Assembly: GCA_016716265.1 (NCBI GenBank) | Contig: JADJWQ010000006.1 | Span: 1,054,001-1,118,000, forward strand | Direction of reading: 5' to 3' | Source of the DNA: Planctomycetota bacterium | GTDB lineage: Bacteria; Planctomycetota; UBA1135; UBA2386 | Length of the DNA stretch: 64,000 nucleotides | Part shown: piece by piece, positions 43,832-52,491 of the stretch | Position numbering within the stretch: the first letter of the stretch is position 1 | Layout: each line of letters starts with the position of its first letter | The notes under the pieces: generated by a model | Told to the model about the DNA's origin: nothing | Databases searched by the model: none | The model's input: the letters and a program-made list of their open reading frames with translations, nothing else | Program-made: the position numbers and the translations under genes

Positions 43832-44881
43832 ATGCACCGTCTCCTCGCGACCTCGCTCCTGTGTGGTGGTCTCCTCGTTCCGACTGCCTCCGCACAGGTC
43901 GTCGGCCGCCACGTCTTCGACATCGTGCCGGCCCAGTCGTCGTTCAACTTCTCGGGCAACGTGACGTTCTCGGGGCTGAGCGGTCCGATCGTCGGCAATC
44001 CGGCGACGTTCAACGTCTCCGGTGCGACCTCCGCCGACCTCGGGATCTCGAGCTCCGCGATCGCGACCGGACAGTTCGTCGCCGGCAACGGCACGATCGT
44101 CACGATTCCGACGCTCAATGCCGTCGTGCCGAACCCGATCCCGTTCCTCCCGCCGCTCGCGACGATGCGCGTGACCGGCGCGACGGTCGTGTTCCGCTCG
44201 GTCGACGTCACGACGGGTGCTCCGCAGGTGTTCCCCGTGGCGCCGAACGGCACGTTCAGCATGGGTGTCGTCGGCGACGTGCTGAGCGGCACCGCCGTCG
44301 TGAGCGGCCTCGTCAACCAGACCATCCCCCTCGCCGGGCAGTCGTCCTCGCCGGCCACCGTCGCCGGGACCTTCAGCTACACGAGCACCGGCGTGCGCCT
44401 GCAGGTCTCGATCAACCTGTTGCTCAACTTCGCCGATCCGGGCACGGGCGCGTCCGGCTCGCTGACGTTGACCGGCTCGATCGCCGCGAACACGCGCGCG
44501 TTCGCCGGTGACGTCGACAGCATCTCCTCCACGGCCGGCGGCCGGCAGGTCATGCGCCTGTGCGCCGGCACCTCGCGCGCCAATGCGCTCTACCTCGTGC
44601 TGGGGTCGGCGAGCGGCACGACGCCGGGCCTGCAGTTCGGCGGCGTGAACCTGCCGCTCAACTTCGACGGCATCATGGAGCTCGGCCTCACCAACGCGAA
44701 CGTCTTCCCGTACGGCAATTCGTTCACGGCGCTCGACGCACGCGGCTTCGGCACCGCGACCTTCACGCTGCCGCCGCTCCCCACCCCGCTGGTCCTCCAG
44801 GTCCACCACGCCTTCGCCGTCTTCAACGGCGCCACCGTCGCCTTCGCCTCCAACCCGATCCCGCTGGCGCTGACCAACTGA
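43832..44881 (+). CDS. Secreted beta-rich protein with C-terminal shared module
   Basis: The 349-residue product has a signal peptide (LLATSLLCGGLLVPTASAQ). The N-terminal half begins GRHVFDIVPAQSSFNFSGNV, resembling a YceI-like lipocalin beta-barrel of exported proteins. The C-terminal part (ANALYLVLGSASGTTPGLQF, then LDARGFGTATFTLPPLPTPL) is the planctomycete-type module. ATG 43832 is preferred because the signal peptide begins there; ATG 43769 lies 18 nt after a TACTGT box and cannot be excluded. The terminator-like repeat follows the stop directly. Confidence 0.7.
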   Translation: MHRLLATSLLCGGLLVPTASAQVVGRHVFDIVPAQSSFNFSGNVTFSGLSGPIVGNPATFNVSGATSADLGISSSAIATGQFVAGNGTIVTIPTLNAVVPNPIPFLPPLATMRVTGATVVFRSVDVTTGAPQVFPVAPNGTFSMGVVGDVLSGTAVVSGLVNQTIPLAGQSSSPATVAGTFSYTSTGVRLQVSINLLLNFADPGTGASGSLTLTGSIAANTRAFAGDVDSISSTAGGRQVMRLCAGTSRANALYLVLGSASGTTPGLQFGGVNLPLNFDGIMELGLTNANVFPYGNSFTALDARGFGTATFTLPPLPTPLVLQVHHAFAVFNGATVAFASNPIPLALTN

Positions 44882-44913
44882 CTTCCGATCGGTACCGCGT
44901 ACGGTTTTTACAC
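44882..44913 (+). repeat. Dispersed 32-bp terminator-like repeat, copy 3
   Basis: This copy matches the reverse complement of copies 1 and 2 at 29 of 32 positions. It begins at the base after the TGA of the secreted protein gene and ends in TTTTTACAC, in the right orientation to terminate that gene. It also lies at the 5' edge of the next gene. Confidence 0.7.
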
Positions 44914-44931
44914 GAACGGCTCCTCCGCGCG

Positions 44932-47271
44932 CTGATCGGACTCGGCGTCGCGTCGGCGGTCGGTCTCGCGATCGTCTTCGCCACGCGCGGCGCGCCGTCG
45001 CGACCGCATTCGGTCGACGTGGGTCGCCGCGCTGTGGACGCGGAGCCGACGCCGGACGCTCCAGCGGCCGCCGCTGCGACCAGCGCGCGGACCCCGACCA
45101 CCCGGTCCGCGCCAGCCGCGACGCGCGCCGCCGCGCTGCTCGTGCGCGTGACGTGGTCCGACGGTGTCCCGGCCGCGGGCCTCGGCGTCCACGTCGTCCA
45201 ACCGCGCAGCGACCGCCCCGCCCGCCGCTGGCCGGGGTCGACCGGCCGCGACGGCGTCGCCACCTTCGACCGGCTCCCCTCCGGTCGGCACACGATCGAG
45301 CTACTCGGTGAGCCGCAGCGCGACGTCGAGCTCGCGCCCGGTGAGCGCGGCGCGATCGAGCTCGTCGCGGAGCGCGGCTTCGGGGCCGACGGGCGCGTCA
45401 TCGACGCGGGCGGCACGCCGGTCCCCGGCGCCGTGGTCTGGCGGTCGCCGGACCGCGAACCGCCCGCGTTCGAGCGGGCCGCACCGATCGCGGTGGCCGA
45501 CGCCGACGGACACTTCCGCGCCGAGGCGATCGGCGTGCCGTGCGACGGCTGGCTCGCCGCGCGAGCCGCCGGCCACGCATCGTCGCCATGGCTGTTCGTG
45601 CTCGCCCGTGACGCCACCGAGGCCGCGACGACGCTGCGTGGCATCGAGCTCCGGCTCCGCGACGCGCCGGTGGCCATCGCCGGGCGCTGCGCGCGGCAGG
45701 ACGGCGGCGCGGTCGCGGACGCCGTCGTGCGGGTCGAGCGGCTCGCTCCAGCGCTGATCGTCGACGGCGATCGCCGGCTGTGGCCGGGACACGAGGACAC
45801 CACGCTGTCCGCGGCGGACGGCACGTTCGGCTTCGCCGATCTGCCGGCCGGAACCTGGAGCGTCGACGCGGCGGCGGATGGCCTGCACTTCCCCGCGCGC
45901 GAGGTAACGCTCGACACACCGCGGAGCCGCGTGGACGTCGAACTCGTCGGCACCGTTGCGGCGAGCCTCCTGGGCACCGTGCGCAATGCTGCGGGAGACC
46001 CGCTGCCGGGCAGCGTGGTGCGCGTCCGCGGCGATCGAGACGCCCGCGCGACGACCGACACCGAGGGCCGCTTCGTGTTCCATGACCTGGCGCCGGGCGA
46101 GGCCGAGGTGCGCGCGAGCGCACCCGCGGGCTACCGTGGCGCGGTCGCGACGGTCGAGCTCGCGCCGGGCATCGCGCAGCGTCTCGATCTGGAACTCGAG
46201 GCACGGCCGCGGCTGGCGGGGGTCGCCCGGGCGACCGATGGCAGCTCGCTGGCCGGCTGGCGGCTCGGTGCGCTGCGCGTCGGTGCCGACGGACCGCTCA
46301 CGCTGACGGAGCTCGACGCGAGCGGGGCCTTCGACATCGCCGTCGACGACGTCGCTCCGCACTGGTTCCGCATCGCTGCACCGGGGGTGCGGGTGCCGAC
46401 CCTGCTGGGCGGGCTCGGCGCGTTCACACCGCAGGACACGTCGATCGAGCTGCGCGTGCCGGCCAGCGCACGGGCCGCGGCCTGGATCACCGGTTCCCTG
46501 CCGCCGCCGGGTGCCGACCGCCGGCTCCGACTGTCACTGGTGTCCGAGCCGCCGTACCGCTTCGACGGCTTCGACGTCGATGCGGAGACCGGTGCGTTCC
46601 GCGTCGGTCCACTGCCCGCCGGTCGCTACACGCTGCACGTCGACGGGCGCGCATTGGCGCCGGGGACCTTCGGCCGACCGCTGGCCGGCGAGCTGCGCCT
46701 CGCGAGCGTCGAGCTCGCACACGGCCAGGCGCTCGACCTCGGCCGGCTGGCGCTGCCGCAGCCCGGCGCACTGGCGTTGACGATCCGCAGCGCTCCCGGC
46801 TGTGCACCGCGCGGCGTCCGGCTGCAGTGGAGCGCGGCCGACGGCAGCTCCTGGGGATTCCGCGACGTGCCGGCGGACTTCGACGACAGCGTCGCGATGC
46901 TGCCCGGCGTGCACCGGCTGTTCGTCTGGGGCGAGGGCTTCCTGCCCGTCGAACGCGAGGTCACCGTGCTGCCTCCACCCGCGCCGCCCGCGCGGCTCGA
47001 GGTGATGCTGCGCGGCGCCGAGCGCCTGCCGGTGCGCTTCGAGCTGCCGGCCGGTGAGGACCGCGCAACGGTGATCGTGCGCGACGAGACCGGCGCGGTC
47101 GTCCACGAGGACGAGCTGGATCAGGCAGAGGCGGGGACCGTCGTGCGCTGGCCGGTGCTCGGCCTCGGCCGCCACGCCGTCGAGCTCACCGGCGCGAGCG
47201 GCCGGCGCTACCACGGCTCGTTCGTCGTCGGATCACTCCGCCCGACGCGCGTGCCGCTCGTGATCGAGTGA
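44932..47271 (+). CDS. Membrane-anchored protein with carboxypeptidase-regulatory-like repeats
   Basis: The frame codes for an N-terminal membrane helix (ALIGLGVASAVGLAIVFATR), an Ala/Thr-rich linker and several beta-sandwich domains of the carboxypeptidase D regulatory type (GRVIDAGGTPVPGAVVWRS; GRCARQDGGAVADAVVRVER; GTVRNAAGDPLPGSVVRVRG). No ATG, GTG or TTG lies between the upstream stop and the helix. CTG 44932 is given as a provisional start. The first normal codon, GTG 45019, would remove the helix. The dispersed repeat sits exactly where the start region should be. Confidence 0.6.
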   Translation: MIGLGVASAVGLAIVFATRGAPSRPHSVDVGRRAVDAEPTPDAPAAAAATSARTPTTRSAPAATRAAALLVRVTWSDGVPAAGLGVHVVQPRSDRPARRWPGSTGRDGVATFDRLPSGRHTIELLGEPQRDVELAPGERGAIELVAERGFGADGRVIDAGGTPVPGAVVWRSPDREPPAFERAAPIAVADADGHFRAEAIGVPCDGWLAARAAGHASSPWLFVLARDATEAATTLRGIELRLRDAPVAIAGRCARQDGGAVADAVVRVERLAPALIVDGDRRLWPGHEDTTLSAADGTFGFADLPAGTWSVDAAADGLHFPAREVTLDTPRSRVDVELVGTVAASLLGTVRNAAGDPLPGSVVRVRGDRDARATTDTEGRFVFHDLAPGEAEVRASAPAGYRGAVATVELAPGIAQRLDLELEARPRLAGVARATDGSSLAGWRLGALRVGADGPLTLTELDASGAFDIAVDDVAPHWFRIAAPGVRVPTLLGGLGAFTPQDTSIELRVPASARAAAWITGSLPPPGADRRLRLSLVSEPPYRFDGFDVDAETGAFRVGPLPAGRYTLHVDGRALAPGTFGRPLAGELRLASVELAHGQALDLGRLALPQPGALALTIRSAPGCAPRGVRLQWSAADGSSWGFRDVPADFDDSVAMLPGVHRLFVWGEGFLPVEREVTVLPPPAPPARLEVMLRGAERLPVRFELPAGEDRATVIVRDETGAVVHEDELDQAEAGTVVRWPVLGLGRHAVELTGASGRRYHGSFVVGSLRPTRVPLVIE

Positions 47272-47289
47272 GACTTCCGATCGGAAGTC
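47272..47289. repeat. 18-bp perfect palindrome related to the dispersed repeat
   Basis: GACTTCCGATCGGAAGTC is two copies of the repeat end (GGATCGGAAGTC) fused head to head. It occupies the whole space between the stops of two convergent genes and could act as a small bidirectional terminator, though it has no T run. Confidence 0.7.
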
Positions 47290-48454
47290 AGGCGATCGCG
47301 TTCTCGCCGGTGATCTCGCGGCCGACGATGAGGCCGTGGATGTCGTGGGTGCCCTCGTAGGTGATCACTGACTCGAGGTTGCACATGTGGCGCATCGTCT
47401 GGTACTCGTCGGTGATGCCATTGGCGCCCAGGATGTCGCGGGCGAGCCGGCAGCATTCGAGCGCCATCCAGCAGTTGTTGCGCTTCGCGAGCGACACGTG
47501 CGTGTGGTGCATCTTCCCGGCCGCCTTGAGATTGCCGAGGCGCCACACCAGCAGCTGCGCCTTGGTGATCTCGTTGACCATCCACACGAGCTTGTTCTGC
47601 ACGAGCTGGAAGCCGGCGATCGGCCGATCGAACATGATCCGGTTCTGCGCGTAGCGCAGCGCCTCGTCATAGACGGCCATCGCGGCGCCGACCGCTCCGA
47701 ACGCGATTCCGTAGCGCGCCTGATTGAGGCAGGACAGCGGCCCCTTGAGCCCTTCGACACCCGGCAGCAGATTGGCCTTCGGCACCCGGCAGTCCTCGAA
47801 CACCAGCTCGGACGTGACCGACGCGCGCAGCGAGAACTTGTTCTTGATGGTGTTCGTCGAGTAGCCGGGCGTGCCCCGCTCGACCAGGATCAGGCGCACG
47901 ACGCCGTCGAACTTCGCCGACACGATGGCGACGTCCGCGATACAGCCGTTGGTGATCCAGTACTTCGAGCCGTTGAGGACGTAGTGGTCGCCGGCGTCCT
48001 CCAGCCGGGTCAGCATGCCGCCCGGGTTGCTGCCGAAGTCGGCCTCGGTCAGGCCGAAGCACCCGATCGCCTCGCCGCGCGCCATCGCCGGCAGCCAGCG
48101 CTGCTTCTGCGCCTCGTCGCCGTAGGCGTGGATCGGATACATGCACAAGGCACCCTGCACCGACGCGAACGAGCGCAGGCCGGAGTCGCCGCGCTCGAGC
48201 TCCTGCAGGATCAGCCCGTAGGCGATGGGTGACAGACCCGCGCAGCCGTAGCCCTCGAGACCGGCGCCGAGCACGCCCAGCTCGCCGAGCTGCGGGACCA
48301 GGTGCATCGGGAAGGTCGCGGCGCGGTTGTGCTCCTCGATGATCGGCATGAACTCCCGGTCGACCCACTCCCGCACCGAGTCGCGGATCATCCGCTCCTC
48401 GTCGCTGATGAGGTCGTCGAGCAGGTAGAAGTCGGGCGCCTTGAACTGGCTCAT
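47288..48454 (-). CDS. gcdH: Glutaryl-CoA dehydrogenase-type acyl-CoA dehydrogenase
   Basis: The 388-residue product is full length. It has SGLRSFASVQGALCMYPIHA, CFGLTEADFGSNPGGMLTRL (FAD loop), YWITNGCIADVAIV, NKFSLRASVTSELVFEDCRV and the catalytic Glu region VITYEGTHDIHGLIVGREIT. These are characteristic of glutaryl-CoA dehydrogenase, which makes crotonyl-CoA from glutaryl-CoA in lysine and aromatic catabolism. Close relatives act on other acyl-CoAs, so the substrate is inferred. No electron-transfer flavoprotein gene is nearby. Confidence 0.85.
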   Translation of the reverse strand: MSQFKAPDFYLLDDLISDEERMIRDSVREWVDREFMPIIEEHNRAATFPMHLVPQLGELGVLGAGLEGYGCAGLSPIAYGLILQELERGDSGLRSFASVQGALCMYPIHAYGDEAQKQRWLPAMARGEAIGCFGLTEADFGSNPGGMLTRLEDAGDHYVLNGSKYWITNGCIADVAIVSAKFDGVVRLILVERGTPGYSTNTIKNKFSLRASVTSELVFEDCRVPKANLLPGVEGLKGPLSCLNQARYGIAFGAVGAAMAVYDEALRYAQNRIMFDRPIAGFQLVQNKLVWMVNEITKAQLLVWRLGNLKAAGKMHHTHVSLAKRNNCWMALECCRLARDILGANGITDEYQTMRHMCNLESVITYEGTHDIHGLIVGREITGENAIA

Positions 48455-48501
48455 GGAGGATGCGTCTCGCGGGGCTGCGCGTCGGGGGATCTTCGGGCCG
48501 G

Positions 48502-48549
48502 CCGGCCCTGCGGGGAACTCCGCAGAATGGGCCGGCGGCGGCGATTTTT
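48502..48549 (+). terminator. Hairpin with T-run in the gcdH/EI24 divergent region
   Basis: Arms CCGGCCC (48502-48508) and GGGCCGG (48529-48535) pair, with inner TGCGG/CCGCA. A GCGATTTTT tail ends at 48549. It has the form of a rho-independent terminator on the plus strand, yet no plus-strand gene ends before it. It may stop antisense transcripts running out of the gcdH region, or act in an upstream leader. Confidence 0.4.
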
Positions 48550-48566
48550 CACGTCCGGCCGCCGGC

Positions 48567-48572
48567 TACCAT
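48567..48572 (+). promoter_or_regulatory. TACCAT box, possible -10 element
   Basis: The box ends 7 nt before ATG 48580. Confidence 0.3.
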
Positions 48573-48579
48573 CCGTCCG

Positions 48580-49524
48580 ATGCCCGCCCCGACGCCCGCG
48601 CCGGTCGACCGCTGCGCCCACTGCGGCTACCCGCGCGCCGCGGGCGTGTGCCGCCGGTGTCGCGGGGTCGTGCGCGACGGCGCTCCGCCGCACGGCGAGA
48701 TCCGCCCCGGGCGCGGCGCGGCTCTCGCCGACTTCGCGCAGGGCTTCGTGGCGCCGTTCCGCGCCACCGCGTGGCTGCTCGCCCGACCCGAGTACCGCGG
48801 CCGCCTGCGCGCGCCGCTCTGTGCGAGTGCGGTCGTCGTCGCCGCCGTCGGCGGCGGGCTCGCGTGGCTCGCGTTCCGCGGGGCGCGCAGGCTCACCGCG
48901 ACCCTCGGCGAGCTCCCCGACCTGGCAGCCCCGTGCGCGACCCTCGGCGCTGCAGCGATCGCGATTCTGGCGACCGCGATCACGCTGTACTTCACGCTGC
49001 CGCTGCTCGTCGAGCTCGCACTATCGCCGTTCCTCGACCCGCTCGCCGAAGCGACCGAGCGCGCCTTCGCGCGCTGCGACATGCCCGCGCTCGATCCGAG
49101 CCTGCTCGGCGGCCTCGTCGCCGGCCTGCGCGCCGCCGTGCAGATCCTCGCGATCCAGCTCCTGCTCTGGTTGCCGCTGGTCGCGCTGTCCCTGACCGGG
49201 ATCGGCGCCGCGGTGGCGTTCCTGGTGGCGGCGTGGCTCAATGCGCTGGTCTGGTTCGAGATCCCCTGCACGCGCCGCGGCTACGGGCTGCGCGCCCGCG
49301 TGCGCCTGCTGCGGTACAACCGTGCCCGCGCGCTCGGCCTCGGCGCCGGGTTCCAGATCGGGATGCTGATCCCGGTGTTCAACCTGGTGCTGCTCGCGCC
49401 GGCCGCCGCGGTCGCCGCGAGCGCGCTCTACTTCCACTTCGACAAGACCGACAGCCGCGAGACATCGCTCGCGGTGCGCATCCGCCCGACCCCGCCCACC
49501 GCCGGCCCCCCGCCGGCCGGGTGA
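48580..49524 (+). CDS. EI24/CysZ-like membrane protein with N-terminal zinc ribbon
   Basis: The 314-residue product begins with a possible zinc ribbon (RCAHCGYPRAAGVCRRCRG). An EI24-domain membrane protein follows: GFVAPFRATAWLLARPEYRG, several helices (ITLYFTLPLLVELALSPFLD; IQLLLWLPLVALSLTGIGAA) and FEIPCTRRGYGLRARVRLLRYNRARALGLGAG. The family includes the sulfate transporter CysZ. The zinc ribbon is an unusual addition. It lies 7 nt before metG, which suggests one transcript. Confidence 0.75.
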   Translation: MPAPTPAPVDRCAHCGYPRAAGVCRRCRGVVRDGAPPHGEIRPGRGAALADFAQGFVAPFRATAWLLARPEYRGRLRAPLCASAVVVAAVGGGLAWLAFRGARRLTATLGELPDLAAPCATLGAAAIAILATAITLYFTLPLLVELALSPFLDPLAEATERAFARCDMPALDPSLLGGLVAGLRAAVQILAIQLLLWLPLVALSLTGIGAAVAFLVAAWLNALVWFEIPCTRRGYGLRARVRLLRYNRARALGLGAGFQIGMLIPVFNLVLLAPAAAVAASALYFHFDKTDSRETSLAVRIRPTPPTAGPPPAG

Positions 49525-49531
49525 CCGAGCC

Positions 49532-51679
49532 ATGTCCGAACGCGTCCTCGTCACCTCCGCGCTCCCCTACGCCAACGGCCCGATCCACTTCGGCCACATC
49601 GTGGGCGCCTACCTGCCCGCGGACGTCTACGTGCGGTTCCGGCGCATGCTGGGCGACGACGTCCACTACGTGTGCGGCACCGACGAGCACGGCGTCGCGA
49701 TCACGCTGAAGGCGGAGCAGGCCGGCCAGAGCTACGAGAGCTACGTCGACCACTGGCACGCGGTGATCCGCGACAGCCTCGCACGGCTCGGCATCGAGTT
49801 CGACTGCTTCACCGGCACGGCTCACCACCGCAATCCCTACCACCGTGAGCTCGCCCAGCAGTTCTTCCTCGACCTGCAGGCGAACGGCTACCTCGCCGAG
49901 CGCACGGAGGAGCAGTTCTACAGCGAACGGTCGCAGCGCTTCCTGCCGGACCGCTACGTCGAGGGCACCTGCTACCACTGCGGACACGAGAAGGCGCGCG
50001 GTGACGAGTGCCCGAGCTGCGGGCGGTTCCTCGACGCGCGCCGCCTGAAGGACCCGCGCAGCACGATCGACGGCAGCGTGCCGGTGCTGAAGGCGACCAC
50101 GCACTGGTACCTCGATCTCGCACGCGCCCGCGACGAGTGGCTGCGCGCGTGGTTCGAGTCGAAGGGCGCCGACTGGAAGCCGAACGTCCGCAACTTCGTG
50201 CTCGGCGACCTCGACGAGCTCCGTGAGCGGGCGATCACGAGAGACCTGCCCTGGGGCGTGCCGGTGCCGGCACCGGGCTCCGACGGCAAGGTGCTCTACG
50301 TGTGGTTCGACGCACCGATCGGCTACCTGTCGATCAGTCGGCAGTACTGGGAGGCGCGCGGGGAGCCGGCGCGCTTCGAGGAGTTCTGGAAGAGCGCCGA
50401 CACGAAGCTGTTCCACTTCATCGGCAAGGACAACATCACGTTCCACGCGGTGGTGTTCCCGGCGATGCTGCGCGGCACCGGCGCCGGCTGGATCCTGCCG
50501 GAGAACGTCCCGGCGAACGAGTTCTTCAACCTCGAGGGCCGCAAGTTCAACACGTCGAGCGGCTGGTTCGTCCCGGCGGAGAGCGTCGCCGACGATCCGA
50601 CCGACGCGCTGCGCTACGCGCTCTGCACGATGATGCCGGAGACGGCCGACTCGGAGTGGACCTGGGAAGAGTACCGGTCGCGCGTCAACGACGACCTGGC
50701 CGACAACCTCGGCAACTTCGCCACCCGGACGCTGCGGTTCGTCGAGCGCTTCTTCGACGCGGCGATCCCGGCCCTCGGTGAGCTGACGCCCGCGGACCGC
50801 GAGCTGTTCGACACCGCCGAGGCCGCGCGCGACGAACTCGTCGGCCATCTGCACGCGTTCCGGTTCCGGCAGGCCTGCCGCGCGCTGACAGCGCTCGGGA
50901 ACGCCTGCAATCGCTACTACGACCAGGCCGAACCCTGGCTGAAGGTGAAGGACGACGCCCAGCGGCCGCGCGCCGCGCAGGTCATGCGCGTGTGCGCCGA
51001 GATGATCGGCAGCATCGCGGTGCTGTCGGCTCCGGTGATGCCCGCGACGTCAGCAACGCTGCTGCGCGCGCTCGGCCACGTCGGCGCCCCACCGCGCTTC
51101 GACGCCATCGGCGCCGCGGCGGCGCAGACCGGGCGCCTGCTGCCGGTCGGTGCCGTGGTCGGGGCACCGCTGACCGCCGCGTTCCCGAAGTTCACCGACG
51201 ACCAGGGTCGCGAGAAGTCGGCGCTGTTCCTGAAGATCGCCGAGGAGCGCGTCAAGAAGGAGCTCGAGCGGCTGCGCACGCGCGCCGATCATCCGGTCGC
51301 CACCGCACCGGCGACGAGCGCAGCGCCGGCGGCGGCCATCGAGCCGCTGGCCCCCGGCATCGAGTTCGACGCGTTCGCGGCTGTCGACATGCGCGCCGGC
51401 ACGATCGTGGCCGCCGACAGACACCCGAGAGCGGACCGTCTGCTGGTGCTGAGCGTCGACCTCGGCTTCGAGACGCGCACGATCTGCGCGGGCGTCGCCG
51501 CGGCCTACACGCCCGACGAGTTGATCGGACGGCGCGTCATCGCGGTCGCGAACCTCGCGGCACGCAAGCTGCGCGGCATCGAGTCGTGCGGCATGTTGTT
51601 GGCGACCGACGATGCCGAGGGCAAGCCGCGCTTCCTCGCGCCCGACCCGGCCACGCCGAACGGCGCGCGGGTGAGCTGA
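49532..51679 (+). CDS. metG: Methionyl-tRNA synthetase
   Basis: The 715-residue product is a complete class I synthetase. The HIGH motif reads PIHFGHIVGAYLPADVY, the zinc knuckle is CYHCGHEKARGDECPSCG, and the KMSKS loop is LEGRKFNTSSGW (KFNTS). The C-terminal EMAP-II-like tRNA-binding domain spans about residues 605-715 (FAAVDMRAGTIVAADRHPRA). It charges initiator and elongator tRNA with methionine. It starts 7 nt after the EI24 gene. Confidence 0.97.
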   Translation: MSERVLVTSALPYANGPIHFGHIVGAYLPADVYVRFRRMLGDDVHYVCGTDEHGVAITLKAEQAGQSYESYVDHWHAVIRDSLARLGIEFDCFTGTAHHRNPYHRELAQQFFLDLQANGYLAERTEEQFYSERSQRFLPDRYVEGTCYHCGHEKARGDECPSCGRFLDARRLKDPRSTIDGSVPVLKATTHWYLDLARARDEWLRAWFESKGADWKPNVRNFVLGDLDELRERAITRDLPWGVPVPAPGSDGKVLYVWFDAPIGYLSISRQYWEARGEPARFEEFWKSADTKLFHFIGKDNITFHAVVFPAMLRGTGAGWILPENVPANEFFNLEGRKFNTSSGWFVPAESVADDPTDALRYALCTMMPETADSEWTWEEYRSRVNDDLADNLGNFATRTLRFVERFFDAAIPALGELTPADRELFDTAEAARDELVGHLHAFRFRQACRALTALGNACNRYYDQAEPWLKVKDDAQRPRAAQVMRVCAEMIGSIAVLSAPVMPATSATLLRALGHVGAPPRFDAIGAAAAQTGRLLPVGAVVGAPLTAAFPKFTDDQGREKSALFLKIAEERVKKELERLRTRADHPVATAPATSAAPAAAIEPLAPGIEFDAFAAVDMRAGTIVAADRHPRADRLLVLSVDLGFETRTICAGVAAAYTPDELIGRRVIAVANLAARKLRGIESCGMLLATDDAEGKPRFLAPDPATPNGARVS

Positions 51680-51710
51680 GCGGACGGCGACGGGAACGCC
51701 GGCCGCCCTG

Positions 51711-51776
51711 GAAACGAAAAACCCCACCACCCCGCGAGCATGACGCCCGACCGGGGGAGCGGGGATTTCGTGGTGG
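51711..51776 (-). terminator. Probable terminator of the lysine-rich gene
   Basis: On the minus strand, CCACCAC (51776-51770) pairs with GTGGTGG (51730-51724), and CCCGC (51763-51759) with GCGGG (51735-51731), leaving a 6-nt bulge. GGTTTTTCGTTT follows. It lies 91-156 nt downstream of the stop at 51867. A second hairpin without T-run is at 51773-51791. Confidence 0.55.
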
Positions 51777-51866
51777 CCCGCCAGGGGCCACCGCATCGGG
51801 AGGCCCAGCGACCTGGTCGACGCGCCGGAGCGACGCGAGAACCACACGCCGGAGCGACGCCGAGAA

Positions 51867-52073
51867 TCAGCGACGACGCGTCGCCTTCTTGGTCGTCTTG
51901 GACTCGGCGCCCGCAGCAGCGGCTGCCTTGGCGACGCGCTTCTTGCCGGCCTTCTTCTTCGTGGCCTTCTTCTTGGTCGCCTTCTTCTTCGTCGCCTTCT
52001 TCTTCGTGGCCTTCTTCTTCGTGGCCTTCTTCTTGGTCGCCTTCTTCTTCGTCGCCTTCTTCTTCGCGGCCAT
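51867..52073 (-). CDS. Lysine-rich histone H1-like DNA-binding protein
   Basis: The 68-residue product is made of seven KKKAT repeats and one KKKAG unit, followed by KKRVAKAAAAAGAESKTTKK and ending RRR. This composition is that of bacterial H1-like proteins (chlamydial Hc1/Hc2, AlgP-type tails) that bind DNA non-specifically and compact the nucleoid. Each repeat is a 15-bp unit at DNA level, so the array can change length by slippage. Its 5' region is unusually AT-rich. Confidence 0.8.
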   Translation of the reverse strand: MAAKKKATKKKATKKKATKKKATKKKATKKKATKKKATKKKAGKKRVAKAAAAAGAESKTTKKATRRR

Positions 52074-52491
52074 GCTCTGTGTCCAGTTGGGTTTGAGAAC
52101 GCAGCCGGGGCTGCCGGACGGACCGGCGTGACCGCCCCCTCACTGCTACGGTCACCACCCCGATCGGCACATCAACCACGCCGATTCACCGAAAACTCGG
52201 CGGCACCGGGAGATAGGCGCCCCGCTGCACCCTCGACGAATTTGCCCGATCCTTTGAAATCCAGTGATATCGGTAATCTCAGCCAAGCATTAGGAGCGAT
52301 CCCGGAACTCGAGCCCACGCTCGGATTTTTTCGAGGACGACTGGATTTCCAGCCCACCGGAGCTCCGGCGTGTACGCGCAGCGGGCCCGCAGGGATCCCC
52401 CTGCGAGCCCACTTCGCGCGCCACTCGACGCACACACCGATCGAACCTGCTCCGCCGAGCCCGGTCCGTCGACGTGGTCGGCCGGGCGACG
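52074..52491. other. 418-bp region with AT-rich tract upstream of the histone-like gene
   Basis: No gene is supported. A tract around 52180-52350 is clearly richer in A and T than anything else in the window (for example CCTTTGAAATCCAGTGATAT). A small hairpin CGAGC-CCAC-GCTCG followed by GATTTTTT lies at about 52309-52330 on the plus strand. It may be the promoter area of the lysine-rich gene. Confidence 0.55.
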
